Shown: positions 27,631-36,602 of the stretch, piece by piece
How the letters are laid out: each line of letters starts with the position of its first letter
Position numbering within the stretch: position 1 is the first letter of the stretch
DNA from: Rubrolithibacter sp043763625
Lineage (GTDB): Bacteria > Bacteroidota > Bacteroidia > Sphingobacteriales > Sphingobacteriaceae
Reading direction: 5' to 3'
DNA: 64,000 nucleotides
Assembly (NCBI GenBank): GCA_043763625.1
Contig: JAYULL010000061.1
Span: 62,001-126,000, forward strand
Notes under the pieces: model-generated
The model's input: the letters and a program-made list of their open reading frames with translations, nothing else
Databases searched by the model: none
What the model was told of the DNA's origin: nothing
Program-made: the position numbers and the translations under genes

Positions 27631-27642
27631 CCCCAAACCACT

Positions 27643-28218
27643 ATGGAAAACTACATTCTCCAATATATCAGCGAACAAAAGAAAACAACCGACTCAATTC
27701 CTGCAAAAGAGGTAGAGCAAATTATCGAACGATTTAAGCAAGCTTTAAAAGAAGACCGTCAAATCTTTGTATTCGGCAACGGAGGAAGTGCTGCAAATGC
27801 TTCGCATTTTATTACTGATTTAGGTAAAGGTTCTTCCGACAAAACTTATAGACGCTTTCGCTGCCTATCTATTAACGACAATGTAAGCTGGCTCACAGCT
27901 CTCGGCAACGACTACGCGTACGAGGATATCTTTGTCCGCCAACTTGAGAATTATGCTAGAGAAGGCGATATCGTGTTTGTAATGAGCGTAAGCGGCAATT
28001 CACCAAACTTGGTAAAAGCAGTGAATTGGGCAAAAAGCAAAGGTGTTTATACTATAGCCTTAGTAGGGGCAAAACGAGGTAGATTAGCAGAAACAGCAGA
28101 CTTAAGTGTAATTATTGACTCTGAACACTACGGCCGTGTTGAAGATGCGCACATGAATATCTGCCACATTGTTTGTTACGCTTTTATGGAAATTGAAGAG
28201 TTGAAAGCGCAGAATTAA
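27643..28218 (+). CDS. SIS domain sugar isomerase (GmhA-like)
   Basis: A 191-residue SIS-domain protein of the phosphoheptose isomerase type. Motifs are FVFGNGGSAANASHFITDLGKG and VFVMSVSGNSPNLVKAVNWAKSKGV, which bind the sugar phosphate, with EDAHMNICHIVCYAFME at the C-terminus. It would convert a ketose phosphate to an aldose phosphate, as in heptose synthesis for the envelope. With the ROK kinase upstream, the operon may make or recycle a phosphosugar; no heptose-bifunctional gene (hldE) is seen nearby, so the exact substrate is open. Confidence 0.88.
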   Translation: MENYILQYISEQKKTTDSIPAKEVEQIIERFKQALKEDRQIFVFGNGGSAANASHFITDLGKGSSDKTYRRFRCLSINDNVSWLTALGNDYAYEDIFVRQLENYAREGDIVFVMSVSGNSPNLVKAVNWAKSKGVYTIALVGAKRGRLAETADLSVIIDSEHYGRVEDAHMNICHIVCYAFMEIEELKAQN

Positions 28219-28242
28219 AAAACCTTCCGCACTTTTGCGCTG

Positions 28243-30099
28243 ATGTTGAAAAGCCTCATTACTTTTTTACGTTTCTTAGGATTTTGGCTGATATTCTTCT
28301 ATCTGGACAGATTAATTTTTCTGCTGTACTTTTCAAAAAAACTTGCCGAAATTCCTTTAACAGAAACACTTCAAACCTTCGTACGTGGATTAAGGTTAGA
28401 CGCCTCTATGGCAACCTATGCGTCGGTTGTTCCTCTATTAGGCTACCTTATCTTGTGGTTTATTCCAAAAGCTAAACTCTCCAAAAAAATTCCCAAGACT
28501 TATACAAGAATTCTAATTGTTCTTTTTTCAATTATCACGGTTGTAAACTTTAATATCTATCGTGAATGGGGGACTAAAATTAATTATAGAGCACTGGATT
28601 TTGCGTTTCATGCGCCTAACGAGGCTCTTGCTTCATCCGCCTCCTCTCCTATTTTTTTATCGCTTATTGTTCTTGCCGGATTAATTGCTTCCGGCTTCTT
28701 TCTGGAAAAGAAAATTATAGTTTATAAGATAGCCCGGGAGAAGTCCATTTCGAAAAAAATAAGCTTTTCTGTTGTATCAATAACAATTGCTTTCCTGATA
28801 ATTCGCGGAGGTTGGCAGCTTTCGCCGATAAACGAGAGTATGTCCTACTTTTCGGATAACCCTATTTTGAACCATGCGGCGATCAATACGCAATGGAGTT
28901 TGGTTCATAATATTATAAGCAATAGGTCGAATAAAAATCCTTACCGATATTTTTCTCCCACAAAAGCGGAAAAAATAGTTGAAGAATTGTATCGACAACC
29001 TGCCGGAAAAACCCGGCAAATACTTATTACAAAGCGCCCTAACATCGTCCTTATAATCGTAGAAAGTTACACGGCAAACGTTATCCAAAGCTTAGAGGGA
29101 GAAAAAGGCGTTGCACCACATTTTGAGAACCTGATAAAAGAAGGTGTTCTGTTCTCGAATTTATATGCTTCCGGGGATAGAACAGATAAGGGCCTCGTTG
29201 CAATTTTAAGTGCTTTTCCTTCTCAGGCCATTCGCTCTGTTATAAAAGACAACGGAAAACAAGAAAAACTCCGGGCATTGGCCGGGGTCTTGAAGTTGGC
29301 AGGATATAACACTTCCTTCTATTATGGCGGCGAGAGCGAGTTTTTTAACATGAAGTCTTACATCATGTCGCACGGTTACGACCATTTACTGGACAAAAAT
29401 TTCTTTAGGAAAGAAGACATGAACTCTAAATGGGGAGCGCATGACGGGGTGTTGTTTCAAAAACATTTACAAGATTTAAAATCTTTCTCGGAGCCCTTTT
29501 TCAGTACTGTTCTTACGCTTACTAACCATGAGCCGTTTGAGCTTCCGGCAAAACCTCGATTCGGCAATCGAACAGACAGCGACAAATTTAAAAGTACTGC
29601 CTACTATGTAGATTCATGCCTTAATTCTTACCTTAATTTTGCAAAAAAAGAACCTTGGTATAAAAATACGCTTTTTGTTTTGGTAGCCGACCACGGCCAT
29701 CGCTTGCCGGCAAACAAATATGAAATATATCACCCTCGTCGCTTTAAAATTCCCCTTTTATTTTTTGGGGATGCAATCAAATTGGAGTACAAGGGCAAAA
29801 AGATAGAAACCACGGGAAGCCAGACGGATATCCCTGCAACGTTATTAGCTCAACTTAATATTAATTACGGAGAATTTAAATTCAGCAGAGACTTATTAAA
29901 TCCGCAGGCCAAGGCATTCGCTTTTTATAATTGGGATAACGGCTTTGGTTTCGCCACTCCTGAAGCTACAGTTTCTTTTGATAATATTGGAAAAAACACA
30001 ACCTACAACAAAGAAAAAAAGCAGGGCGCTGCTCAAGCAAATATTAAATCCGGCAAAGCCTTGATGCAGGAAGTTTACAGCGAGTATTTGAAGTTGTAA
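28243..30099 (+). CDS. LTA synthase family/sulfatase-domain membrane protein
   Basis: A 618-residue protein. About 5 membrane segments occupy residues 1-190 (LKSLITFLRFLGFWLIFFY, LGYLILWFIPKAK and so on), followed by a periplasmic sulfatase-like domain (about 260-600). That domain has the metal motif NIVLIIVESYTANV, a nucleophile region SGDRTDKGLVAILSAFPS with the Thr, YYGGESEFFNMKSY and LVADHGHRLP. Such proteins transfer phosphoglycerol or phosphoethanolamine to envelope glycans or lipids. It lies 24 bases after the SIS gene, consistent with one envelope-related operon. Confidence 0.88.
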   Translation: MLKSLITFLRFLGFWLIFFYLDRLIFLLYFSKKLAEIPLTETLQTFVRGLRLDASMATYASVVPLLGYLILWFIPKAKLSKKIPKTYTRILIVLFSIITVVNFNIYREWGTKINYRALDFAFHAPNEALASSASSPIFLSLIVLAGLIASGFFLEKKIIVYKIAREKSISKKISFSVVSITIAFLIIRGGWQLSPINESMSYFSDNPILNHAAINTQWSLVHNIISNRSNKNPYRYFSPTKAEKIVEELYRQPAGKTRQILITKRPNIVLIIVESYTANVIQSLEGEKGVAPHFENLIKEGVLFSNLYASGDRTDKGLVAILSAFPSQAIRSVIKDNGKQEKLRALAGVLKLAGYNTSFYYGGESEFFNMKSYIMSHGYDHLLDKNFFRKEDMNSKWGAHDGVLFQKHLQDLKSFSEPFFSTVLTLTNHEPFELPAKPRFGNRTDSDKFKSTAYYVDSCLNSYLNFAKKEPWYKNTLFVLVADHGHRLPANKYEIYHPRRFKIPLLFFGDAIKLEYKGKKIETTGSQTDIPATLLAQLNINYGEFKFSRDLLNPQAKAFAFYNWDNGFGFATPEATVSFDNIGKNTTYNKEKKQGAAQANIKSGKALMQEVYSEYLKL

Positions 30100-30202
30100 T
30101 GAAGGCTTTTTTTAAATGTTTCTCCCCAAAAGCTTAACCTCTTCTTAAAACTCAACCAACATAGGCTTTGCAACTTTAAAAAGAAAACTCAACAACTTTT
30201 TT

Positions 30203-31318
30203 ATGAAAGCATCGCTTGTGTTAGTTTTCCTTTTGAGCCTCTCTTACATCTCTTTGGCCCAAAATTCCGGTAAAACTCAAAATCTTGTAATTGTTACTCT
30301 AGACGGTTTTCGCTGGCAAGAGGTATTTAGAGGCGCCGACCGGAAACTCATCAACGCGAAAAGGTTTAATTCGGACAGAAAAGGCTTAAAGAGGAAGTTC
30401 TGGAGTACAACAGCACAAGAACGCAGGAAGCTTTTGCTTCCTTTTTTTTGGTCTACGCTGGCAAACGAAGGACAGATTTATGGCAATCGGGATAACGGCA
30501 GTAAAAGTGAAGTAGCAAATCCACATTACTTTTCCTATCCGGGATACAACGAAATTTTCACGGGCTTCCCGGATGCCGGGGTGAATTCGAACGATAAAAT
30601 CCTTAACAATAACACCAATGTACTCGAGTTTATTAACAGTCAAGCCGATTTTAAAAATAAAGTAGCTGTGTTTACTTCATGGGATGTTTTTCCCTGGATT
30701 TTAAACGAGAAACGATCAGGATTATTAATAAATTCGGGTTTAGAAAATCTTGAAATAAGCGATAATAAGGAATTTGGTTTATTGAACGATTTACAGCATC
30801 GCTCGCACAACATAGCCGGCGACAGTGTTCGCTTAGATGCCTTAACTTATCAGTTCGGCAAGCAATACATGAAAGATTATCAACCGCGGGTGGTGTATTT
30901 GGCTTTCGACGAAACAGATGATTTGGCTCATGCAGGAAACTATAAACTGTATCTTGAACAAGCAAACAAGCAGGACGGAATGTTGGACGATTTATGGGCC
31001 TTCATCCAATCAGATGATTTCTATAAAAATAAAACTACGTTGATCATTACAAGCGACCATGGTCGCGGAGACAATGTTTTGGGAAGTTGGAAAAATCACG
31101 GCTTCCCGATTCGCAGTTCCAAGGAGACATGGTTTGCCGTTATCGGTCCGGATACTCTTCCTTCAGGAGAAATCGGTCAAAATCAAACTGTTTACCAAAA
31201 GCAACTCGCACAAACTATGGCAAAATTTTTAGGGTTAGATTTTAAATCAAATGCCGGACATGAAGTGGGAGATGCCATAGAATTCGTTTTTTCAAATCCG
31301 ACTTTCGCAAGCGAGTAA
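30203..31318 (+). CDS. alkaline phosphatase-superfamily protein (NPP-like, secreted)
   Basis: A 371-residue exported protein with signal MKASLVLVFLLSLSYISLAQ. The superfamily metal motifs are LVIVTLDGFRWQEVFRGAD, YFSYPGYNEIFTGFPD (nucleophile region), VYLAFDETDDLAHAGNYKLY and LIITSDHGRGDNVLGSWKNHG. It is related to type I phosphodiesterase/nucleotide pyrophosphatases and phosphoglyceromutase-like phosphatases. The natural substrate is not known. It is on the same strand as the LTA-synthase-like gene but 103 bases apart, so it may have its own promoter. Confidence 0.85.
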   Translation: MKASLVLVFLLSLSYISLAQNSGKTQNLVIVTLDGFRWQEVFRGADRKLINAKRFNSDRKGLKRKFWSTTAQERRKLLLPFFWSTLANEGQIYGNRDNGSKSEVANPHYFSYPGYNEIFTGFPDAGVNSNDKILNNNTNVLEFINSQADFKNKVAVFTSWDVFPWILNEKRSGLLINSGLENLEISDNKEFGLLNDLQHRSHNIAGDSVRLDALTYQFGKQYMKDYQPRVVYLAFDETDDLAHAGNYKLYLEQANKQDGMLDDLWAFIQSDDFYKNKTTLIITSDHGRGDNVLGSWKNHGFPIRSSKETWFAVIGPDTLPSGEIGQNQTVYQKQLAQTMAKFLGLDFKSNAGHEVGDAIEFVFSNPTFASE

Positions 31319-31357
31319 ACCGGCAAAAATTTCTATATTTCGGACTTATAAACCGGT

Positions 31358-32293
31358 ATGGCCGTTAACAGGAGGAATTTCATTAAAGCAGCGTCTATGG
31401 CTACCACAACTTACTTAATATCCTCGATTTACGCCATTGCTAAGGCTAACCCCGCTAATATTCAGACTGCAGGGAGTCTTGACCTAAAAATCCTTGCAAC
31501 AGGCTGGGGATTTCCCGGAACCGTGTTCGAGTTCTGCGAAAAGGTTAAAAAAGAAGGTTACGACGGTATTGAAATGTGGTGGCCCCTTGAGCCCAAAGAA
31601 CGAAGCGATCTTTTCGAGGCATTAAAAAAGAACAATCTTCAAGTAGGGTTCCTCTGCGGTTGCTATCAGAGCAATTGGCAAGAACATTTAGATCATTTCA
31701 AAAAAACTGTCATTGCTGCTGCAACCAATACTATTCAAAGGCCCCTTTATATAAATTGCCATTCGGGCCGCGATTTTTTCTCCTATGACGAGAATAAAGC
31801 CTTTATCGATTTTACAACACAGTTAAATGAGAAAACAGGCGTTTTGATCTGTCACGAAACGCACCGTTCTCGAATACTTTTCGCAGCTCCGGTAGCTAAA
31901 CAATATCTTCAAAAAATACCTGATTTAAAAATCACTTTAGATATATCTCATTGGTGTAACGTCAGCGAATCGTACCTTCAAGATCAGGCGGAAACGGTAA
32001 ACTTGGCTTTAGAGCGAACAGAGCACATTCATGCAAGAATAGGCCACCCTCAAGGACCTCAGGTTAACGATCCTCGAGCTCCGGAGTGGGCTGAAGCCGT
32101 AAAAGCACATTTAAGTTGGTGGGATAAAGTTGTAGAACGTAAACGCAAAACCGGCGGAAGACTAACTATGCTTACGGAGTTCGGTCCTGCAGATTATATG
32201 CCTACCGTTCCTTATACACATCAACCTTTAGCAAACCAATGGGAAATAAACGTGCACATGCTTAGACTCCTGAGGGAAAGATATTTATCATAA
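31358..32293 (+). CDS. secreted sugar phosphate isomerase/epimerase-like TIM barrel
   Basis: A 311-residue protein with a twin-arginine-type signal (VNRRNFIKAASMATTTY). The body matches the AP-endonuclease-2-like TIM barrel: FCEKVKKEGYDGIEMWWP, CHSGRDFFSYDENKAF, TGVLICHETHRSRILF, KITLDISHWCNVSES and HIHARIGHPQGPQV carry the metal-binding His, Glu and Asp residues. Secreted relatives of this family occur in sugar or inositol processing in Bacteroidota. Substrate unknown. Lies 39 bases after the phosphatase-like gene. Confidence 0.85.
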   Translation: MAVNRRNFIKAASMATTTYLISSIYAIAKANPANIQTAGSLDLKILATGWGFPGTVFEFCEKVKKEGYDGIEMWWPLEPKERSDLFEALKKNNLQVGFLCGCYQSNWQEHLDHFKKTVIAAATNTIQRPLYINCHSGRDFFSYDENKAFIDFTTQLNEKTGVLICHETHRSRILFAAPVAKQYLQKIPDLKITLDISHWCNVSESYLQDQAETVNLALERTEHIHARIGHPQGPQVNDPRAPEWAEAVKAHLSWWDKVVERKRKTGGRLTMLTEFGPADYMPTVPYTHQPLANQWEINVHMLRLLRERYLS

Positions 32294-32377
32294 TCAAATT
32301 TTATTCTTATTTTTAGAATTGAAGGCGCTACAAAACATACTTGTAATTAAGCAGTTGTTAGTCTACAACGTATTTTA

Positions 32378-33505
32378 ATGAATCATTTTCTGAAACTTTT
32401 CCCGACATTGATGTTATTTTGCGCTGTTGCAAATGCTCAAGACAAGGACACAATAACAATCCCCAAACCTAACTTTATTACAAAAGATATTAAGCCTTTT
32501 GCTATTCAAGAACATCCTTGGCAACTTGCTTACTACACAAAATCTGTTGCACTAAAGAAAAAATTGGCAATAAAAGCGGAACTAAAATCTGTAAAAGCAC
32601 TGCTCGCCCAATCAAAAAACAAAGAAGCGATAAAGCGTATTGTGAAAGTAACTAAAAGTCCTTTGAGCGAAGCAGACCTAGAAACAAAGGCAGAACTATA
32701 CCGATTATTGGGCGAATTCTGTCTACGATTCGAGATTTATAAGGAAGCAGAGCAGTATTTAAAAATAGCCCTTTTTCACAGAATTACAGCTCCCGATTTT
32801 ATCGGCTACGGATTTATTGCACAACAACTAGCCGATGTAAATCTGCGAAAAAGCGACTTCGCAGAAGCCCTTAAATATAATACAGTAGCTTTAAATGAAT
32901 ACGCAAAAGCTTTAAATATCGACAGTTTGGCTTCCTGCTATTTTCAACTCTCTAAAATTGACTATCTCTCCGGCGACAAGGGAGAATCAGAATACATTCT
33001 CGTAAAAAAGGCTCTTCCTCTATTTACCCGCGTAGAAAATCGAGTAGGAAGAATGGAATGCTTTAAAGAGTTGGGGAAGATTTGTTTAGAGCAAAGCCGT
33101 TTTTCTGAAGCTAAGTGGTTTTATATACAGCACAATATTTTAGCTAAGATTCTAGGCAATAAGCGAGAAATTTTTAATTCGGTAGTGGGCTTAGCTCGTG
33201 CAAAGTTCGCAGTTAATGACTTTACAATAGCTTTAGGAGATTTAGAAGAAGCTCAGCATCGGCTCAACAATTTAGACGGAGACAATATAAGCGCAAGATT
33301 GGTTCTTAGAGAGGCTTATAAGTTTTATTATTTAAAAAAAGGAAATAAAACCGAAGCGGACACTTTCAATCGAAAAATTATTGAGCTTAAACAAGTAATC
33401 AATAAGTCGAAAACAAGTAATAATAAAATAGCTGTAGATATTTTAAACACCACAAAAAATAAGGGGAATAAGATCGCTTATATTACGGCCCTTGCTAATA
33501 ACTAA
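32378..33505 (+). CDS. TPR-repeat periplasmic protein, truncated-kinase-like
   Basis: A 375-residue protein with signal peptide (LFPTLMLFCAVANAQ). From about residue 75 the protein is a series of helix pairs with TPR character: AELYRLLGEFCLRFEIYKEAEQYLKIAL, AEALKYNTVALNEYAKALNI, GRMECFKELGKICLEQSRFSEAKWFY (read in pieces). The same N-terminal architecture is common in the sensor part of Bacteroidota histidine kinases, but no membrane or kinase domain follows: the frame stops after RKIIELKQVINK and a basic, Asn-rich tail. It may be a stand-alone TPR scaffold or the remnant of a sensor. A single gene with 84 bases of leader. Confidence 0.75.
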   Translation: MNHFLKLFPTLMLFCAVANAQDKDTITIPKPNFITKDIKPFAIQEHPWQLAYYTKSVALKKKLAIKAELKSVKALLAQSKNKEAIKRIVKVTKSPLSEADLETKAELYRLLGEFCLRFEIYKEAEQYLKIALFHRITAPDFIGYGFIAQQLADVNLRKSDFAEALKYNTVALNEYAKALNIDSLASCYFQLSKIDYLSGDKGESEYILVKKALPLFTRVENRVGRMECFKELGKICLEQSRFSEAKWFYIQHNILAKILGNKREIFNSVVGLARAKFAVNDFTIALGDLEEAQHRLNNLDGDNISARLVLREAYKFYYLKKGNKTEADTFNRKIIELKQVINKSKTSNNKIAVDILNTTKNKGNKIAYITALANN

Positions 33506-33608
33506 TACACCCTGACAAGTAAGTTATGAAAGGGTTTTAACCTAATATTAAGCGAATTATTGTTTCTTGATATTTCGGTAGTTGCATTCGTTTTTACATT
33601 TAAAGCTT

Positions 33609-33791
33609 CTACTTTTCCTTTAGCATTTTTATTCTCGTGCCGATGCTTACCCGGCTTTTTTCAAACCTATTACTGCCTGAAATAATTATAAGACTTGCAT
33701 GCTTGTCATCGAGGATACCGGCTTTTATAAAAGCCTCAAAAATCATGCAAGGCCCAAGTTTATAGGTTGCATCAGTACTGCTACGCTTTAC
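33609..33791 (-). pseudogene. possible remnant of a small protein gene (RusA-like?), no clear start
   Basis: In the 426-base gap after the TPR gene the minus strand holds an open stretch of 60 codons, with an internal ATG at 33746 that would give 45 residues. The peptide (FEAFIKAGILDDKHASLIII, then SGSNRFEKSRVSIG) looks like coding sequence and faintly recalls the middle of RusA-type Holliday-junction resolvases (DALVKAGII..DD). The upstream part needed for a whole protein is closed by stops in all frames I checked. It is either a decayed gene or a chance frame. The rest of the gap shows nothing I can name. Confidence 0.3.
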
Positions 33792-33931
33792 CTAATAGTA
33801 ACTGCAGGAAGGCTAAATGTATTGATTAAGAAAGTTCTGTAAGACAATTAGAGGATTTAATAGACAGTTTTCAAATGATGACTTACAATGAAAACTACCG
33901 GAAAATTATGAGGCGTCTAGATGTTTGAAGA

Positions 33932-34369
33932 TTAAATCTTTATTAGGTCAATTAATATCGCCCCATTTTCGCCTCTTTCGCCAAAGCGAGCAACTGCTTC
34001 TTTATTCTTTAGAACCCTAATTTTTTGAACCCTGTCCGGAGATATTTTAGTAAGCTGATCCTGTGCCTCTTTGCCATTATATTGAAGGCCGTTGATTACA
34101 TACAAAGCATTACTTTTCTGAGTACTTGATATCCCGTCTAAACCTTTGCCGATAAAGGCACCTGTAGAACCGCCTAATATTGCTCCGATTGTTGCGCCGA
34201 TAACACAATTTCCTGCCCTTTTACCTAATAAAGCGCCAATAGAACTTCCCGCAGCTGAACCCAAAGCCGTGCTTCTCTGTGTTCTATTTACGGATGAGCA
34301 ACCCGCCGAACCTATCTGAATAATCAGCATCGCTACGCAAAAACTCTTGGATCCGGTTAACAAACGCAT
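33932..34369 (-). CDS. lipoprotein: glycine-zipper segment fused to a TonB-plug-like domain
   Basis: A 145-residue protein. An N-terminal hydrophobic signal ends in a lipobox-like SAGCSS. Residues about 35-80 form a glycine-zipper (SAAGSSIGALLGKRAG, GATIGAILGGSTGAFIGKG). Residues about 90-145 read ALYVINGLQYNGKEA, KISPDRVQKIRVLKNKEAV, ARFGERGENGAILIDLIK, the pattern of the TonB-receptor plug (YVIDG..., I..P..I..I.VLKD..A...YG.RGANGVI.I). Plug segments occur without a barrel in some Bacteroidota proteins, but the glycine-zipper fusion is unusual. Location inferred: lipid-anchored, periplasmic. Confidence 0.75.
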   Translation of the reverse strand: MRLLTGSKSFCVAMLIIQIGSAGCSSVNRTQRSTALGSAAGSSIGALLGKRAGNCVIGATIGAILGGSTGAFIGKGLDGISSTQKSNALYVINGLQYNGKEAQDQLTKISPDRVQKIRVLKNKEAVARFGERGENGAILIDLIKI

Positions 34370-34541
34370 TTTGTGTACTTCTTTCGGGACGTTTAATTGG
34401 TTGTTTTTATTACGAATAACTCGTTTAAATTGTATTCCTAATATATAACATTATATCGAAAAAATGAAATTCAAATGAATTAAGTTTCTGTTAAATTTCT
34501 AAATCTTTTATACAGGATAAGTCCTTAAAAAGTTTCCTTAA

Positions 34542-34706
34542 TTATGCAATTTGAAATCCGCCATTTTTATTATGCCGCGAATTTATATTGTTAATAAGGA
34601 AACGGCCTTTCCCGGTTTTAAAGTTTTTCAAATCAAAGCTTAACCATGCTCTCAATTCTTTATCAAAAGCAATTGATAATACATATATTTTACTGTTTGC
34701 CTTCAT
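34542..34706 (-). CDS. small hypothetical protein, 54 residues
   Basis: An ATG at 34706 opens a 54-codon frame ending in TAA, with an in-frame stop just upstream. The peptide reads MKANSKIYVLSIAFDKEL at the start and KTGKGRFLINNINSRHNK later; the mix of hydrophobic and charged residues is protein-like. Upstream on the same strand is ATTACTTTTTGC, one base longer than a TAnnTTTG -7 element. A plus-strand frame of 73 codons (34588-34809, TTG start) overlaps and is less convincing. I do not recognise a family. It lies in the 788-base stretch 34370-35157, which otherwise holds only AT-rich sequence and one more very short frame. Confidence 0.45.
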   Translation of the reverse strand: MKANSKIYVLSIAFDKELRAWLSFDLKNFKTGKGRFLINNINSRHNKNGGFQIA

Positions 34707-34928
34707 AGTTGTTATACGTCTTGCCGTTTATGTATTGCAAAAAGTAATGCCAATGTCAGAAACCCTTGTTTCTATCAATTTGAGAAGTTCTTTGCTTTGG
34801 GAGGTGTAGCATAGAGTAGGCAGATTGAATACCGGAGGAAACAGTTGTTCCGGCTAACAATAAAATAACAAAAGAACAATAGGCACTTAACGCGTAACCC
34901 TTAAATTAGAGTAACCGAAATAAGTTTT

Positions 34929-35036
34929 ATGAATTTATCCGCCACAGTATTAAGCTCCTTTTACCGAATCAGCAAGTGGTTCTTTCTTAAAAGAATGAAA
35001 TCCTTCTTCTCTCCGTTCAAATACGGCCACTATTAG
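34929..35036 (+). CDS. possible 35-residue basic/aromatic peptide
   Basis: An ATG at 34929 opens a 35-codon frame ending in TAG. The peptide is rich in Phe, Tyr, Lys and Arg (YRISKWFFLKRMKSFF, SPFKYGHY). Such short, basic, aromatic peptides may be membrane-surface proteins, but nothing beyond composition supports it. It stands 121 bases before the beta-glucosidase start. Confidence 0.25.
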   Translation: MNLSATVLSSFYRISKWFFLKRMKSFFSPFKYGHY

Positions 35037-35157
35037 AAGATTGCATTATTAAGTAGCTCTTCGAACGCATCTTAGGTTGTTTCCTTTTGTTAATTGCATA
35101 GGCTCCCAAAGATTCCCGGCATAATAATATATTTTTGCAGTGCACCCAAACAAATTA

Positions 35158-36510
35158 ATGGATAATAAAAACGAGGCGACAAGAGCAGATTTCGGAGATA
35201 CCTTTCAATGGGGAGTTTCGGTGGCAGCCTACCAAATAGAAGGCGCTCATGATGCAGAAGGGAAGGGAAAATCCATTTGGGATGTATTTACGGCTACTAC
35301 AGAGAAAATTTTAAAAGGTCAACACGGCGGCGTAGCCTGCGATTTTTATAATCGCTACCGTGAGGATATCGCACTGATAAAAAAGCTTAATATCCCCAAC
35401 TTCAGGTTTTCTGTTTCGTGGTCGAGAATTATGCCGACCGGAGAAAAAACAATAAATCAAGCCGGAATTGATTTTTACAACAAAGTAATCGATCATTGTT
35501 TAGAATCGGGCATTGAGCCCTGGCTCACCTTATATCATTGGGATCTGCCTCATGCTCTTGAGTTGAAAGGAGGCTGGACAAATCGTGAAGTAATTAATTG
35601 GTTTTGCGATTATGTGGAAGTATGTGCCAAAAATTTCGGCGACCGGGTTAAGAATTGGATGATATTGAACGAACCGATGGTTTTTACAGGGGCAGGCTAC
35701 TTTTTAGGACTGCATGCACCGGGGAAAACCGGAATGAAAAACTTTCTCCCGGCCATTCATCATGTTACTTTATGTATGGCCGAAGGAGCAAGAAGGTTAA
35801 GAGAAAATACACCGGTTGGATCTAAGATAGGAACCACATTTTCATGTTCTCATATTGAGCCGCGTTCCTCTTCTCCCCGAAATGTAAATGCAGCAAAACG
35901 CGTTGATGCTCTTTTAAATCGGCTGTTTATTGAACCTATATTGGGTTTGGGCTATCCGAAAGAAGACCTACCGGTATTAAAAAAAATAGATAAGTACTAT
36001 TATCCCGGTGATGAAGAAAAACTTGCCTTCGATTTTGATTTTATAGGTCTGCAAAATTATACTCGCGAAATAGTTGCGCACTCTTGGTTCACACCTTATT
36101 TGAAAGCAAAACTGATAAATGCAGGCAAGCGAAAAGTGCCGATAACAACTATGGGTTGGGAGATTTATCCTCCCGCTATTTATTATATCCTGAAAAAATA
36201 CGAAAAGTATGCCGGCATAAAAAAAATCTTGATTACCGAAAACGGAGCCGCCTTTCCGGATGTAGTAATCAACAATGAAATTAATGACGAAAGGCGTAAA
36301 GATTACCTGCAAAGCCACGTTGCTCAGGTTTTAAGAGCGAAACAAGAAGGTTGCCCGGTTGAAGGATATTTCGTTTGGACTTTAACCGATAATTTTGAAT
36401 GGGCCGAAGGCTACCGGCCTCGCTTTGGGTTAATTTACGTTGATTTCGAAACACAGGAACGATTAATAAAAAACTCGGGCAGGTGGTATGCAGATTTTTT
36501 AAAAGGCTAA
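35158..36510 (+). CDS. GH1 family beta-glucosidase
   Basis: A 450-residue family 1 glycoside hydrolase. The acid/base Glu is in NWMILNEPMVFTG and the nucleophile Glu in KILITENGAAFPD. FQWGVSVAAYQIEGAH and PWLTLYHWDLPHAL are the conserved N-terminal motifs, and GYFVWTLTDNFEWAEGYRPRFGL is the aglycone-site end. No signal peptide, so cytoplasmic. I start at the ATG at 35158; a GTG at 35140 lies next to TATTTTTG, a -7-like element, so it would be too close to the transcription start. The enzyme would release glucose or related sugars from beta-glucosides. Confidence 0.93.
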   Translation: MDNKNEATRADFGDTFQWGVSVAAYQIEGAHDAEGKGKSIWDVFTATTEKILKGQHGGVACDFYNRYREDIALIKKLNIPNFRFSVSWSRIMPTGEKTINQAGIDFYNKVIDHCLESGIEPWLTLYHWDLPHALELKGGWTNREVINWFCDYVEVCAKNFGDRVKNWMILNEPMVFTGAGYFLGLHAPGKTGMKNFLPAIHHVTLCMAEGARRLRENTPVGSKIGTTFSCSHIEPRSSSPRNVNAAKRVDALLNRLFIEPILGLGYPKEDLPVLKKIDKYYYPGDEEKLAFDFDFIGLQNYTREIVAHSWFTPYLKAKLINAGKRKVPITTMGWEIYPPAIYYILKKYEKYAGIKKILITENGAAFPDVVINNEINDERRKDYLQSHVAQVLRAKQEGCPVEGYFVWTLTDNFEWAEGYRPRFGLIYVDFETQERLIKNSGRWYADFLKG

Positions 36511-36602
36511 GTTTTAATTGTTCTAAATATCGGCTAAAACTATAAACCTGTATAGTCAAAAATGGAATAAGTACTGAACTTCAAAAGGAAACCGGCTTCG
36601 AA

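Noticed and set aside
34588..34809. 73-codon plus-strand frame
   Set aside because: TTG start only, unnatural composition near the end, and it overlaps the better minus-strand frame at 34542-34706.
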